A DNA stretch of 64,000 nt from Rhizobium sp. L51/94 (GTDB lineage Bacteria > Pseudomonadota > Alphaproteobacteria > Rhizobiales > Rhizobiaceae). Location: assembly GCF_019355555.1 (NCBI RefSeq), contig NZ_CP072142.1, forward strand, positions 1,116,001 through 1,180,000, given 5' to 3'. A program made the translations under genes and the position numbers. Under the pieces are notes generated by a model. The model was not told the origin of the DNA. It searched no databases and saw only the letters and a program-made list of their open reading frames with translations. Below, one piece after another: positions 45,398 to 55,149 of this stretch (the stretch's first letter is position 1; each line of letters starts with the position of its first letter).

Positions 45398-46141
45398 TTA
45401 CTTGTCGGAAGCTGGCACGGCAACCGTGATTACGCAACGCTGCTCGCTTTTGGCCTTTGCGGCCGCTTCAGCACAGGTCGTGAGCGCTTGCTGATTGGCA
45501 CGCACGAGAGCACTGGCATCGGCAATGCCACGCCATCCCTCGGGACTTGACGACTGCATCAGGGCGATCCCCGCATCCCAGCGATCGGCATTCATGACTG
45601 TGGCGGCAATCGCCTTGTCGATCGATCCTGGCAGCAAGCGCGGCCCAAGAGTGAGGAACACTCCACCCATGACGATGCCGACGGCCAGAGCGCCGAGCAG
45701 CCAGCGATCTTGGGTCTGCCGGTCGCGGGCACTGCTGACGACCTCTCTGATATCGGCCTCTACCCGCTGCAGACCGCGCTCCCGGTTCTCAAGTGTCCGA
45801 ACGGCGTTTGCCGAAATGCGATCGGCGGCGATTTCGATCAACCGGGCATAATGCTCGGGGCCGTTCTTCAGGGCCGGAGACTTTTGGATCATCGTCAGGT
45901 GCTTGCCGATCAGCACCAGGCTCTCGGCGATCTGGCCGATATCCACGCTGTGGTCTGTGGGTTGCTGGAACGTCTCGAACCGTTCGAAGGCGGCCTCCAC
46001 CCCCTTGCGGATGACCACCATTTCGCCACCGAGATCGCGGGCGAGCTTCTCCACGGTCCGGCGCAAGGCCTCGAAGGCTTCGGTCGCCTCATCGATTTCG
46101 GAGGGCATCGCCCGCTCCTGATCGTCGGTACTGTCAGTCAT
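45398..46141 (-). CDS. DUF6118 family protein, single C-terminal membrane helix
   Basis: 247 residues from ATG 46141, which has AGGAG at good spacing; GTG 46147 is an alternative. N-terminal helical coiled-coil region, one hydrophobic helix near residues 149-170 ([20 protein letters not shown]), then a periplasmic-like tail with two Cys ([18 protein letters not shown]). DUF6118 genes are commonly found next to traA in rhizobial plasmids; function unknown. It follows the traA remnant by a few bases. Confidence 0.75.
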   Translation of the reverse strand: MTDSTDDQERAMPSEIDEATEAFEALRRTVEKLARDLGGEMVVIRKGVEAAFERFETFQQPTDHSVDIGQIAESLVLIGKHLTMIQKSPALKNGPEHYARLIEIAADRISANAVRTLENRERGLQRVEADIREVVSSARDRQTQDRWLLGALAVGIVMGGVFLTLGPRLLPGSIDKAIAATVMNADRWDAGIALMQSSSPEGWRGIADASALVRANQQALTTCAEAAAKAKSEQRCVITVAVPASDK

Positions 46142-46149
46142 ACGCACTC

Positions 46150-48535
46150 CTATCGTTCAAGCCCTTGGCTACGCCCGCGGGAAATCTGTCGGTCGATCTC
46201 GCGGGCGATAGTCTGTTCCTGGCGGATATTGCCGATGCCGAGCTCCTGGGCGCGGCTGCGCACGATAGCCTCCACCTGTGGATCCTTTTCGATCTGAGCA
46301 GATACCTGGCGCATTTGCCCCTCGACCTTGCCGCGGGCCTTGTCATGGGGCCAGCCGCGAAGGCCCTGGCGTTCCGTCTGTAGTTCCTGCCAGCGATTGA
46401 TCAGCCGGTCGGCCCGAACGTTCGGATCGGCCTGCAGGGCCTTTTCCTTTTCCATACCGGCGATCAAATGACTGACGCGCTCGCGGCCGGTATATGCTCG
46501 CATAGCTTTCAAGATATCCGGATCATATCGGGCGGCTGAGGCCATGAGTGCCGGTGACCCCGGCTGGGCCTGCTCCATCTGTCGGCCGGCTCCCTGCAGT
46601 TCCAATTTCTGGCTCGCAAGAATGGGCAGCCCCTGATCCTGCATCTTCGCTGCAGCGGTGAAGGCGCGGGCATACCGGTCGACCGCCTGCTCGAACTGCG
46701 ACGGCCGCCGCCATGCCTCAGGCGATCGTGGAATATCTGACCTGTCCGGCGGCTCACGCTCCCTGGCGGCAGCATTCAGCTTCAAGCCGGCAAAGATGCT
46801 GCGCTTCGGGGTTGCCGCCTGCGGAGGGCGCTCCTCCGCCGTTTTGGGACGATCTTGGGATGGCTGGGGTTGCGACGCTCCCCTGTGCCCGAGCTTCAAG
46901 CCAGCAAATGCGCTGCGACGCGGAGCCTGCTGGTGGTCGGAAACAGCCCGAGCGGGATCGCGTTCAGGACCGGCCTGCATTGGGGGTCGCACCTCATCAA
47001 AGGCACGCAGTGCCGACCGGTCCTGAACCTCCCGTGCCGGATGGTCCGCACGGGAAACCAGTTCTTGGACAAGCTTTGGGGCAGGAGCAAGATCAATCTC
47101 GCTTCTGATGCCAAAATGCTGCGCGACGCCACGGCGCTCGGCAAAGTCCCTGGTATAGTCGAGCGTGGTTTCCTTGGCGCCGGAGCGGCTGAGCCGGCTT
47201 TCCATCTGTCTATAGGCAAGTTCGCCGGCGCCAGCGACTTTCCAGGAATTGCGCTCGGCCGTCGTGCCGTTTGGAAGGTGCACCGTCTGGGATCCGCGAT
47301 GCTCAAGCCCGATCCTGTCTCCGATCTCTGGCTTCGCCTCAGCCATTGCCCGACCGAGATCGACGCCCCACGTCGAGTGCTTCTCGCCTCGATCGTTTTC
47401 CAGCGTCGCGAAATAGCTGTCGCGGTTACCGGCCTTGTGTTCGAAGGGCGCAACGCCATGCGCGACCAGACGACCTCCATTGCGATTGAACTCGTCTTGG
47501 CTCCCATAGAGCTGCACCTCGTCGCGATGGCGGGTCATGGCGACGTAGGTCAGATGCCGGTCCATTGTCGCGGACGCCATGACGAATGCCCGGTCCACTG
47601 TCGCACCCTGGTTCTTGTGGATCGTCGTCGCATAGCCATGATCAAAACCTTGATAAGAATTTGTGTCTATCCTCACCAGGCCAACTCCATCCCCTGGCGA
47701 CAGTACACTGCCGTCGATCTCCACATGCAGTGCGTCGGCCTCGACGGCCTTGACTGTCCCCAGCATGCCATTCTTCACACCGAGATCGCGATCGTTCTCC
47801 AGGAAGACCAGCCGGTCTCCCTCGGCAAAATCGCGGCGGCCATCATTGGTCTGATAGGTGAAGGCCTTCGGCCGCTCCTGCTCCTGGGCGGAACCCTCTC
47901 TCTCCAGAAGATCGCCACTGTCGCGAACCTTGGCAAGCGCACCGCGCGCGTGCAGCTCGCTTCGGATTGCATCGTTGATGGCGCGAACATCGACACGCCG
48001 ATGCGCCATCGCCACACGGCTGCCGTCCGGCCGCTGCTCCCGATCGGCAAGATAGTCGCGAACGATCTCGGCGCGTGCCGCTTCGCGCGTCTCGCTGAAC
48101 GAAACCTTGCCGTTGTCCCGATAGGCAGCCAGACCGTCCACTGTGCGATGAGTGGCAAAGGCAACGGAGGCCTCGCGCTGCTCATCGGAAAGATGCGCCG
48201 TCTCCAGGCGCCGGTCGCGATCTACCGATCCATCTTGGCCCACTCGATCTTGCCGGCCGTGTTGCCGATGAGACTTGTGCGGATCGCAATATCCCGCTTG
48301 TCTATTGCACGATCGACATGATGTCGGTCGACGCCATGGCTCCGTGCATGTTTCAAGACCTCCGCCCGGCAGGCCATGGCGTGCTCGACATCGACCATTT
48401 CGCGCGTCGAAAACCGCGGAAGGGCGATCTCCCCGTCGCCAAGTCAGTCCGCGTCGCTTGCAACTCGATGAGAACAGGCGGGTCCATCAAGGACGCAAAC
48501 GCGTTTTGAAATGCTACCGGATCCTTGTTGATAGT
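46150..48535 (-). pseudogene. traA: conjugal transfer relaxase/helicase TraA, deleted and frameshifted
   Basis: The 697-codon frame 46150-48243 begins with LETAHLSDEQR fused straight to REASVAFATH. In intact Ti-type TraA these lie about 200 residues apart, with helicase Walker A and B between them, so this is an internal deletion. The rest is the C-terminal helicase half (VAMAHRRVDVRAINDAIRS, GYATTIHKNQGATVDRAFV, YVAMTRHRDEVQLYG) and the long TraA tail. In other frames upstream are FSTREMVDVEHAMACRAEV with HVDRAIDKRDIAIR (48240-48440) and DPVAFQNAFASLMDPPVLIE (to about 48535). The N-terminal relaxase domain with its Tyr and His residues is absent. Confidence 0.85.
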
Positions 48536-48621
48536 TAATCAGGATCCCACGCGACTACTGCCTTGGCCAGCCCCGGCTTACCGGCCTTTAGCGGCTTCTT
48601 AGAAGGCGGCTAGGCATCGAG

Positions 48622-48792
48622 TTAGGTACTCGTGCGCGTGGGGATCGTGATTTTCGTCCTGACGCTCTCATCGGCCGTAACAGTGAAGGTTATGTTTTCG
48701 TTATCGCAAATTTCTCCATAAACTTTTTCGGAAGCGGTTGCTTCATCATCCGCCTCGACTAGCGCGGTGTAAGAGACCAGGAAATACGGCAT
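48622..48792 (-). CDS. small hypothetical protein, 56 codons
   Basis: ATG 48792 with AAGGA upstream. The product (MPYFLVSYTALVEADDEATA ... ITIPTRTST) begins with a beta strand like a small ferredoxin-fold protein. It is acidic in its first half. I do not recognise a family, although similar short genes lie on rhizobial plasmids. Reading frame, ribosome-binding site and codon use look genuine. Confidence 0.6.
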   Translation of the reverse strand: MPYFLVSYTALVEADDEATASEKVYGEICDNENITFTVTADESVRTKITIPTRTST

Positions 48793-48968
48793 TCATCATC
48801 CTTGAAACCTGCTTTGATGGATAAGCGTAGGCAGAATCGTGGGTCGCTACCGTCTGTATCTACTACCTCCCGAGCCGGCGAGAGCAATGGCTCGATCGCT
48901 GTCACAGCGGCGGGTGCTTGAAGACCATTTCCCTAATGCGCCAAACAAGACTGCACTGCGACACGGTC

Positions 48969-49556
48969 TCAATTTGCCCGTGAGGCGATCCCAAAACGTT
49001 CCAACATCTGCCTAAGCTGTGCATTCTGGTACCTCAGTTGTTCCGCGAGGAGCCGCTTCAGGCGGAGGTTTTCGGCAGAAAGCAATGCCAAGTCATCGGA
49101 GTGGGTCCCGACTACGTCGACCGCCATCGCGACAGAAGGCGCTGCGATTGCATCCTTGGCAACAGACCTGCGACGTGTGTAACGACGCTTAAGCGCCTTT
49201 ACTGTCTGGCGTGTCGGCTCACTGGCCGGCACCTTCACGACCTGACTATTATTTGGAACCGCATCTTGATGATTTCGCTCAATCTGGTCGGAATCGATTG
49301 CCGGCAACAGACTGTGCGTTTCTCCACCGACCTTGCTGACATCGGCGACTTCGATCTGCTTTTCCAGGTCGGTTGGCAGGTTCTCACAACTGATCGGGGT
49401 TTCCGAGTTGGCGTTGTGCAGAAACGGCAGGGTTGCCTCGGTATCTCTCACCAGAGCCGCGAAATCGGTGTTGCCCCAGATGGATTTCGGCTGTGTTTTT
49501 AGTCGCCGGCGTGCCGATTTGATTTCGACGACGAAACTGCGCTGCTGTGTTCTCAT
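48969..49556 (-). CDS. SyrB-like protein 1 of 3
   Basis: 195 residues. N-terminus MRTQQRSFVVEIKSARRRLK with PKSIWGNTDFAALVRDTEA, a form I have seen in rhizobial plasmid proteins; the middle is low-complexity and basic (KALKRRYTRRRSVAKDAIA); the C-terminal 35 residues LKRLLAEQLRYQNAQLRQML form a short leucine-rich helix shared with the two genes upstream. SyrB of Sinorhizobium, a negative regulator in symbiotic gene control, has a related C-terminus. It lies 27 bases after protein 2. Confidence 0.6.
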   Translation of the reverse strand: MRTQQRSFVVEIKSARRRLKTQPKSIWGNTDFAALVRDTEATLPFLHNANSETPISCENLPTDLEKQIEVADVSKVGGETHSLLPAIDSDQIERNHQDAVPNNSQVVKVPASEPTRQTVKALKRRYTRRRSVAKDAIAAPSVAMAVDVVGTHSDDLALLSAENLRLKRLLAEQLRYQNAQLRQMLERFGIASRAN

Positions 49557-49583
49557 ATTTTTCTCTGACTGTGGTCTACGTAC

Positions 49584-50186
49584 TCAGGAGCGTTCGAAGC
49601 GCTTGAGCATTTCTCTGAGCTGGGCATTTTGAATACGTAGCTTTTGCGCCAGCAGATCCTTGAGGTGTTTGATGTCTTCATCCAGGCTTGTCGGGGTCTC
49701 AAAAAAAGGGTCCGCGGTCGAAGATGCGGCATTAATGGGCAAGTCCGCGATGGCACCAGGAATTTCATCTGGCGAGCCGACGCGGACTTTCGTTGCGGAC
49801 TTCAACCTCGCCTGCCGAAGCTTCGGCGACTGTGCAGCAGCCTCTACCTCTAGCCGCTCTTCTAACAGATCGGAGTTGGACTGCGCTTTCTCCTTAGTCA
49901 CCTCGGCCTTAGCTGTTTCGAGGTAGTCCAATTTCAGATCGGGCGTCTCAGGAACAATTTCGTTCTCAATCGCCGCCAGCGCCGGTGCTAGGTCTTCATG
50001 CTTGCCCTCGTTCACTTGCACGGTTCCAGAGATTGCCTCCTGGGACGAGAGCAGGATAGTCGCAGTTGGCCGCAGTTCTATTTCGACAAGCTTTTGAGCG
50101 CTGTCAGGCGCGCCTGCTTCGTTTGCTGTCTCGGAGGATTTTTGCCGAGACAGCAGCTGCGCTAGATATTTCCAAGGTGGTTTCAT
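49584..50186 (-). CDS. SyrB-like protein 2 of 3
   Basis: 200 residues with a different N-terminus (MKPPWKYLAQLLSRQKS), an acidic disordered-looking centre, a basic segment (PKLRQARLKSATKVRVGSPD) similar to one in protein 3 (PKVRQMRIGKAEGGPVRG), and the shared C-terminal helix LKDLLAQKLRIQNAQLREML. No membrane segment. Function unknown; one operon with protein 1. Confidence 0.6.
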   Translation of the reverse strand: MKPPWKYLAQLLSRQKSSETANEAGAPDSAQKLVEIELRPTATILLSSQEAISGTVQVNEGKHEDLAPALAAIENEIVPETPDLKLDYLETAKAEVTKEKAQSNSDLLEERLEVEAAAQSPKLRQARLKSATKVRVGSPDEIPGAIADLPINAASSTADPFFETPTSLDEDIKHLKDLLAQKLRIQNAQLREMLKRFERS

Positions 50187-50327
50187 AGGACTTCTTTCTG
50201 AGCCGCAGATGTGACAATTCTGACAGCTCCGTCCCGGCTCGAAATCGAGCCAAGATATTTTAAAAGCTAAGATATTTGATGGTTACGGAGATAGATTGCG
50301 CGAACAGCGAGCAACGTTGAAGCGAGA

Positions 50328-50738
50328 TCAAACGCCGAGGCGCTTGCGCAGATCAGCATTTTCAGCGCGCAACTTTTCGGCCAAGGCCTGACGAAGTTTC
50401 TTGTTGTCTTCCTCAAGCTGAAGAAGATCAGCCATGTCATCACTAGCGGTGAGAGGTGCTGGCGGTGTTGCCGGCTGCCTGACAGGCTTGGGATTTGCTG
50501 GACCCTTGGCCTCTGTCTTCGTCGTCGCAGCGGATACGGTAGTTGTCCCGCGCACTGGTCCGCCTTCAGCCTTGCCAATCCGCATCTGGCGGACCTTCGG
50601 TGTCTTTGCAGCTGTAGCGGCTTCAATTTCGGCCTTAGAACGACGAGGCGCGCGCTGTTTTTTAGATTTAGGCGCTTCTGGCGGAGCATCCGGTGCTACA
50701 ACATCAATCTGCGCGCCTGTTTCGGTTTCGTCAGTCAT
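50328..50738 (-). CDS. SyrB-family protein (3 of 3)
   Basis: 136 residues from ATG 50738 (GGAG at right spacing; ATG 50750 overlaps it). This is the clearest SyrB relative: basic APRRSKAEIEAATAAKTPKV, a Pro/Ala-rich linker, then DDMADLLQLEEDNKKLRQ and ALAEKLRAENADLRKRLG, which is close to the SyrB C-terminus. SyrB represses syrM/exopolysaccharide-related control in Sinorhizobium; whether this one does so is unknown. It lies upstream of proteins 2 and 1 on the same strand. Confidence 0.75.
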   Translation of the reverse strand: MTDETETGAQIDVVAPDAPPEAPKSKKQRAPRRSKAEIEAATAAKTPKVRQMRIGKAEGGPVRGTTTVSAATTKTEAKGPANPKPVRQPATPPAPLTASDDMADLLQLEEDNKKLRQALAEKLRAENADLRKRLGV

Positions 50739-50905
50739 TGCTATCTCCATGAGCGGGTGAGATTCTTTTCGACTTCAGAACGGCTGGTGTCAACAGAACT
50801 GCACTTCATTACCGTCTGTTTCAATCAATGAGGCAGAAATCTAGCGAAATTTCTCATCTGCAGAATTGCTTCACAAGGGGTGGTAGGCCGCGATTGCATC
50901 CTGGC

Positions 50906-51318
50906 TTAAGGGACATCTTGCTTCTTTAGGTAGGTTTGATGGATTGGATTAATCGTGAACCTCCGCGGCTCGGTTGTCCAGATTTTGCAGATGAATTCGT
51001 ATGGCGTAAGGCCTCGAAGGGTCTTTAGTCGTCGGCCAAAGTTGTAGGCATCGATGAAGTCCATGAGATGACGTAGCTGATCGTGGTTGTCGTAGTGGAA
51101 GCGTTTCATCCTTGATGGTACGGTTCATCCGCTCGACTTGGCCGTTGGTCCATGGATGTCGAGGTTCGGTCAGCCGATGTTCTATTTCGAGATCAGCACA
51201 GGCCAACTCGAACGGATGGCAGCGAAATGGCAGATTGTCCCGGCGCATTGCGTTGATATCTTCAGGCGTCCAGCCATCATCGGTTGGGTCTAGACGTGCC
51301 CGTCTGATTAAGGCTCTA
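50906..51318 (-). pseudogene. IS481-type transposase, 3' fragment with frameshift
   Basis: Pieces in two frames: WTPEDINAMRRDNLPFRCHPFE, RHPWTNGQVERMNRTIKDE, then, after a frameshift near 51105, KRFHYDNHDQLRHLMDFIDAYN, FGRRLKTLRGLTPYEFICKIW and stop. GQVERMNRTIK is the DDE integrase Glu region of IS481/IS3-type transposases. The N-terminal two thirds are lost. Confidence 0.8.
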
Positions 51319-51575
51319 TAGCCAGTGGATTACTGCCAGGCCATCCGGCCTCCGGTCTCGATTTCGGTGATGTGGCGATCGCGTATCAATGGTTCTAACG
51401 CTGATTAGGAGCTTTGAACTGCCGTCTTGGGCGGCGGAATAATGACCTCCACAGTCTCGCCAAAGCGTGTTGCCATAAGATCGCGGGTTGACGATTAGGC
51501 ACATCGTAATGGCCATGTCAGAGTACTTCCGCTGACCACCTCGAGAAGGGCCGCTGTTGGGACAACATGCCTGCT
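51319..51575 (-). pseudogene. IS5-type transposase fragments
   Basis: Shifted pieces: GQRKYSDMAITMCL (N-terminal region of IS5-type transposases), then VEVIIPPPKTAVQSS and RDRHITEIETGGRMAWQ, which belong near its C-terminus. So the centre is deleted and the frame broken. It abuts the IS481 fragment at about 51318, a mosaic of dead IS elements. Confidence 0.6.
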
Positions 51576-51590
51576 CGCATAGCCGCCTCA

Positions 51591-53960
51591 TTAAACGCCG
51601 GTTTTGGGCACCTCCAGTTCGCCCTCATTCAACGCCGTGAAGAGTGCCTCGATATCTGCTTCGGCGATTTCGTCGCCGATGTACCAACTCAACGTGTCAT
51701 AAAAGCCGAGGAACGATCCGTCGAGCTTGTTCAGGAGCGCAGTGGCATTTGGCTCGGACATATCGAGTTTTGCCATCAGCAGTGCCGTCAGCGCCGGGGA
51801 GGCTTTTGCGTTTGCAAAGACAAGCGACGGTGGCGATAGCGTCGATAGCGGCACCGGGGGAAAGGTCTCGGAGACGCAGCCAAGGCGGCATTCCAGGCGG
51901 ATGTCGCGGGAGGACGCGGCTGCTTCGATCACAAAGGCCTCCGCTTCGAGCACCCAAGTGCCGCGGGAAACATCGAAATACTGGAAATCGCGCGGTGCGA
52001 GCGGCAGGGCCACAACCGTGACCTCGCCGGGGTGGAGCGCGATCTTTGCAAATGCCTTGAGTTCCCGGATGGGCCGCCTGAGGCCCGGCTTTACGGGGCG
52101 GACGTATAGCTGGACGATCTCCTTGCCGACAACTGATCCCGAATTGCGGATGGTGATGCTGGCCGTACAAGTCATCGAGGGACCGATGTCCTGTCTGTCC
52201 AGCACCATCTCCTCGTAGGAAAATTGGGTGTAGCTCAGGCCATGGCCGAACGGGAAAAGCGGCGGCATGGCCTTGAGGTCATAGAAGCGGTAGCCGACGA
52301 ATGTTCCTTCGCTGTAGAGATGCCGACTATTTTCGCCGGGGTAGGTGTGCCAGCCGGGGATATCCTCCAGGCGCGCAGGCATTGTCGTCGTCAGTTTCCC
52401 GCACGGATTTTGTTCGCCGAACAGCACCCGCGAAACGGCCTCGCCGCCGCCCTGTCCTGGGTAGAAGCAGGCAAGAATGGCATCGACGCGATCGAGCCAC
52501 GGCATCTCGACCGCATCCGGCATGGTGAGAACGACGATGACCTTCCGTCGGGCATCGGCGAGGGCGCGGATGAGTTGGTCATGGCCGGCGGCCAGTCTGA
52601 GGCTGTCGCGATCGTTGCCCTCTCCATTGCGGGCCTTCTCGTTCTCGGCAAAGACGATGACCACCTGGGCCGAAGAGGCGGCCGCGAGGACGGCCTGCGT
52701 TGCAAACCCCAGCGTCGCGTCCTCCGCCCCCGGAAAGGGAACGTGACGCACCGTCAGATCAGGGGAAGCACGCGCGGCGATCTGCGTGAACGGGCTGTCG
52801 ACCCGAAATGGGTTGGTCGTCGCGGAGCCCGATCCCTGGATCGTCGGAAGTAGGGCGCCGTCCCCGACGACCAGTATATCGCCGGAAGCGGTCGCATCGA
52901 GTGGTAGGGTCTGATGCTCGTTGCGCAGCAGCACGATGGATTCTGCGGCGATCTGGCGGGCGAGGGCATGGTGGAGATCGAGGTCCGCCGGCACAGCCGG
53001 CTGTGCGCCAGCCTGGCAATGATGGGCGAGCCCGATAACCCGCGCGCAGGCCTCGTCGAGTCTGGCTTCGTCGACTTTTCCAGCCTCGATGGCGGCGAGA
53101 AGGCGGGCCTTGCGGGGCTTGCTTTCCGGCATGTCGAGGTCGCTGCCGGCTGCCAGCGATGCGGGCCGGTCCTTGATGGCGTGCCAGTCGGACAAGACGA
53201 GGCCATCATAGCCCCATTCGTCGCGCAGCACGTGCTGCAAAAGCCAGGGGTTCTCCGCGGCCTGGACGCCATTGACCGGGTTATAGGCGCTCATGACCGT
53301 CCACGGGGCGCTTTTTGCGATCGCCCGTTCGAAACCCGCGAGATAGATTTCCCGCAAGGCTCGCTCGTCCACGTCGGAACTGGTCGTCGTCCGCTCGATC
53401 TCGGAATTGTTGCAGGCGAAGTGCTTCAGCGATGCGCCGATGCCATTGTCCTGCAAGCCGGAAATCAGGGCGGCGGCAAGCTCGCCATTGATCACCGGAT
53501 CTTCCGAGTAATATTCATAAGCCCGTCCGGCAAGCGGCGTGCGCCGCGTGTTGATGCCGGGGCCGAGGAGGAGTTGGATGCCGAGGCTTCGGCATTCGCG
53601 CGCCAGTGCCTCGCCCATCCGGTAGAGCAGGTCGAGGTCCCAGGAGCAGCCGACAAGGTTTCCGTTGGGAAAACAGGTCGCAGGGCGTGCCGTGCCGAAC
53701 ATGCCGGCTGTGTCGTCGGCTTGCTGGTTCACCACATCCAGAAATGCGGCAAGGCCATTCTCCGCGTCGTCGCCGGCATCGATCTGTGTCGTCGAGTAGC
53801 GAACGCCATAGGTTCCATCGGTCATCAGGATGGATTTTATCCCCAGCCTGTCGATTGCAGCTGTCCTCCAGAGGCCGCAGCCGCTGACGAGCTCGACCTT
53901 CTCTGCCGGCGTCATCGCCGCGACCAGCGAGCGGATTTCCTTTTCGTCAGCGGGAGACAT
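51591..53960 (-). CDS. GH3 family beta-glycosidase
   Basis: 789 residues, no signal peptide, ribosome-binding site AAAGGA. N-terminal GH3 barrel (LTPGP: GPGINTRRTPLAGRAYEYYSEDP, SLKHFACNNSEIER, VMSAYNPVNGVQAAEN, YDGLVLSDWHA with the nucleophile Asp near residue 250), then the alpha/beta sandwich (VVVGDG, VIVFAENEKARNGEGNDRDSL) and a C-terminal fibronectin III-like domain (FPFGHGLSYTQFSYE). Likely a cytoplasmic beta-glucosidase or related beta-glycosidase. Last gene of a minus-strand block with an ABC importer and two more glycosidases. Confidence 0.93.
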   Translation of the reverse strand: MSPADEKEIRSLVAAMTPAEKVELVSGCGLWRTAAIDRLGIKSILMTDGTYGVRYSTTQIDAGDDAENGLAAFLDVVNQQADDTAGMFGTARPATCFPNGNLVGCSWDLDLLYRMGEALARECRSLGIQLLLGPGINTRRTPLAGRAYEYYSEDPVINGELAAALISGLQDNGIGASLKHFACNNSEIERTTTSSDVDERALREIYLAGFERAIAKSAPWTVMSAYNPVNGVQAAENPWLLQHVLRDEWGYDGLVLSDWHAIKDRPASLAAGSDLDMPESKPRKARLLAAIEAGKVDEARLDEACARVIGLAHHCQAGAQPAVPADLDLHHALARQIAAESIVLLRNEHQTLPLDATASGDILVVGDGALLPTIQGSGSATTNPFRVDSPFTQIAARASPDLTVRHVPFPGAEDATLGFATQAVLAAASSAQVVIVFAENEKARNGEGNDRDSLRLAAGHDQLIRALADARRKVIVVLTMPDAVEMPWLDRVDAILACFYPGQGGGEAVSRVLFGEQNPCGKLTTTMPARLEDIPGWHTYPGENSRHLYSEGTFVGYRFYDLKAMPPLFPFGHGLSYTQFSYEEMVLDRQDIGPSMTCTASITIRNSGSVVGKEIVQLYVRPVKPGLRRPIRELKAFAKIALHPGEVTVVALPLAPRDFQYFDVSRGTWVLEAEAFVIEAAASSRDIRLECRLGCVSETFPPVPLSTLSPPSLVFANAKASPALTALLMAKLDMSEPNATALLNKLDGSFLGFYDTLSWYIGDEIAEADIEALFTALNEGELEVPKTGV

Positions 53961-54011
53961 GGCGGATTTTCCTTTGTCGGCATGCTGGAGGGAAGGACCG
54001 CGCGAGTCCCG

Positions 54012-54494
54012 TCAACAGATCTTCTGGAGCAGTTCCATCAGCATCATGCGTTCTGCGGCCGTCAGCGGGCCAAGGGTCTGCTGCGAGATCTCCAGCGCGA
54101 TGGAAAGATTGCGCTCGACCATAGCCCGGCCTTCTTCGGTCAGCGTCAGCACGAGACGCCGCGCATCCGCCGCGTCAGGCGCCGTATGCACCAGGCCGCG
54201 CTTCACGAGTCGGTCGACGACGCCCTTGATGGTCGCCATGTCCATCGCCGTCTCGCGGCCGAGATTGCCCTGCGAGCAAGGTTGCAGGTCCTTGAGCTTG
54301 ACGAGCGCCGCCCACTGGGTGGTCGTCAGCTTCTCGGCGATCAGGTTGGCGAAAATCGACACGTGGCGCTGGTTGGCCTGGCGCAGGAAGAAGCCGATCT
54401 GCTCGCCCAGCGTATACTGCGCCTGGTCGCGTTTCGCCGCTGGCGCTGCTGTACCGTCCGATTCCCGGGCGTTGCCCTTGAGTGGAATGTCCAT
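54012..54494 (-). CDS. MarR-family transcriptional regulator
   Basis: 160 residues from ATG 54494. Winged helix: LGEQIGFFLRQANQRHVSIF, LTTTQWAALVKLKDLQPCSQGNLGRETAMDMATIKGVVDRLVKRGLVH, DARRLVLTLTEEGRAMVE. Placed between the GH3 gene and the hydrolase-importer genes, it may regulate them, with a phenolic or aglycone ligand by analogy with other MarR proteins; that is inference. Confidence 0.92.
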   Translation of the reverse strand: MDIPLKGNARESDGTAAPAAKRDQAQYTLGEQIGFFLRQANQRHVSIFANLIAEKLTTTQWAALVKLKDLQPCSQGNLGRETAMDMATIKGVVDRLVKRGLVHTAPDAADARRLVLTLTEEGRAMVERNLSIALEISQQTLGPLTAAERMMLMELLQKIC

Positions 54495-54549
54495 CTTCTC
54501 TCTCAACCTGGCTCATGGCTGCCGAAAGCCGGCGACCCATGAAAAGCCG

Positions 54550-55149
54550 TTATGCGGACCACCAATCCAGAATGGCGTCCGTCGTCAAAATTTCAATCTG
54601 CTCCAAGAACCTCGGCGCCAGCCGCGTCAGCACCATTTCATGGGCGACCATGTCGCCGCTGGCTAGGGCATCGCTGGCAAGGATCACCTTGTATCCGAGG
54701 TCCACGGCATCGAGCGCGCTGGCATAGACGCACACATCCGTCTCGACACCGGTGAAGACGATCGTATCTATACCCTGTGCATCCAGGCGCTCCACGAAGC
54801 CCGGAGTCTCGAAGACAGAATAGGTCTTCTTGTCGACGATCGAACCCGGCCGTGCCAGCGACGCCAGCGGCGCGACGAGGTCCAGCATTGCCGGATCGAG
54901 TTCGTCCAGCGTCACTGCCTTCCAACGCTCGTAGTAGCTCTGCCATTGTCCCCTCGCATCCGCCGGCTGTTGGGGCACGACGAACCGGGCGAACACCGTC
55001 CTGTCCGGCTGCGCTTCGGCAAGCTTCGACACATTCGGCACGATGGCGGCGAGGCCAGGCGTGAACCAGGCCGTCTCTTCGGCAAAGAGCCGTTGCATGT
55101 CGATGACGACAAGCGACACGTTGCCGGACAGCGGCGCGCCCGTCATCAT
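54550..55149 (-). CDS. isochorismatase-like cysteine hydrolase
   Basis: 199 residues from ATG 55149, overlapping the ATPase stop. Catalytic triad positions: Asp in VVIDMQRLF, Lys in IVDKKTYSVF and Cys in GVETDVCVYASALDAVDLGY. Such enzymes hydrolyse amides, carbamoyl groups or nicotinamide-type bonds. Its coupling to a polyamine-type importer suggests it cleaves an amide in the imported compound. Confidence 0.88.
   Translation of the reverse strand: MMTGAPLSGNVSLVVIDMQRLFAEETAWFTPGLAAIVPNVSKLAEAQPDRTVFARFVVPQQPADARGQWQSYYERWKAVTLDELDPAMLDLVAPLASLARPGSIVDKKTYSVFETPGFVERLDAQGIDTIVFTGVETDVCVYASALDAVDLGYKVILASDALASGDMVAHEMVLTRLAPRFLEQIEILTTDAILDWWSA

Noticed and set aside
46855-48321. Long plus-strand open frame opposite traA
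   Set aside because: Shadow frame; the minus strand carries clear TraA motifs.
52914-54542. Long open frame (over 500 codons) on the plus strand opposite the GH3 gene
   Set aside because: It is the antisense shadow of a GC-rich gene with strong codon bias; its translation has no family features and it runs through the MarR gene in antisense.
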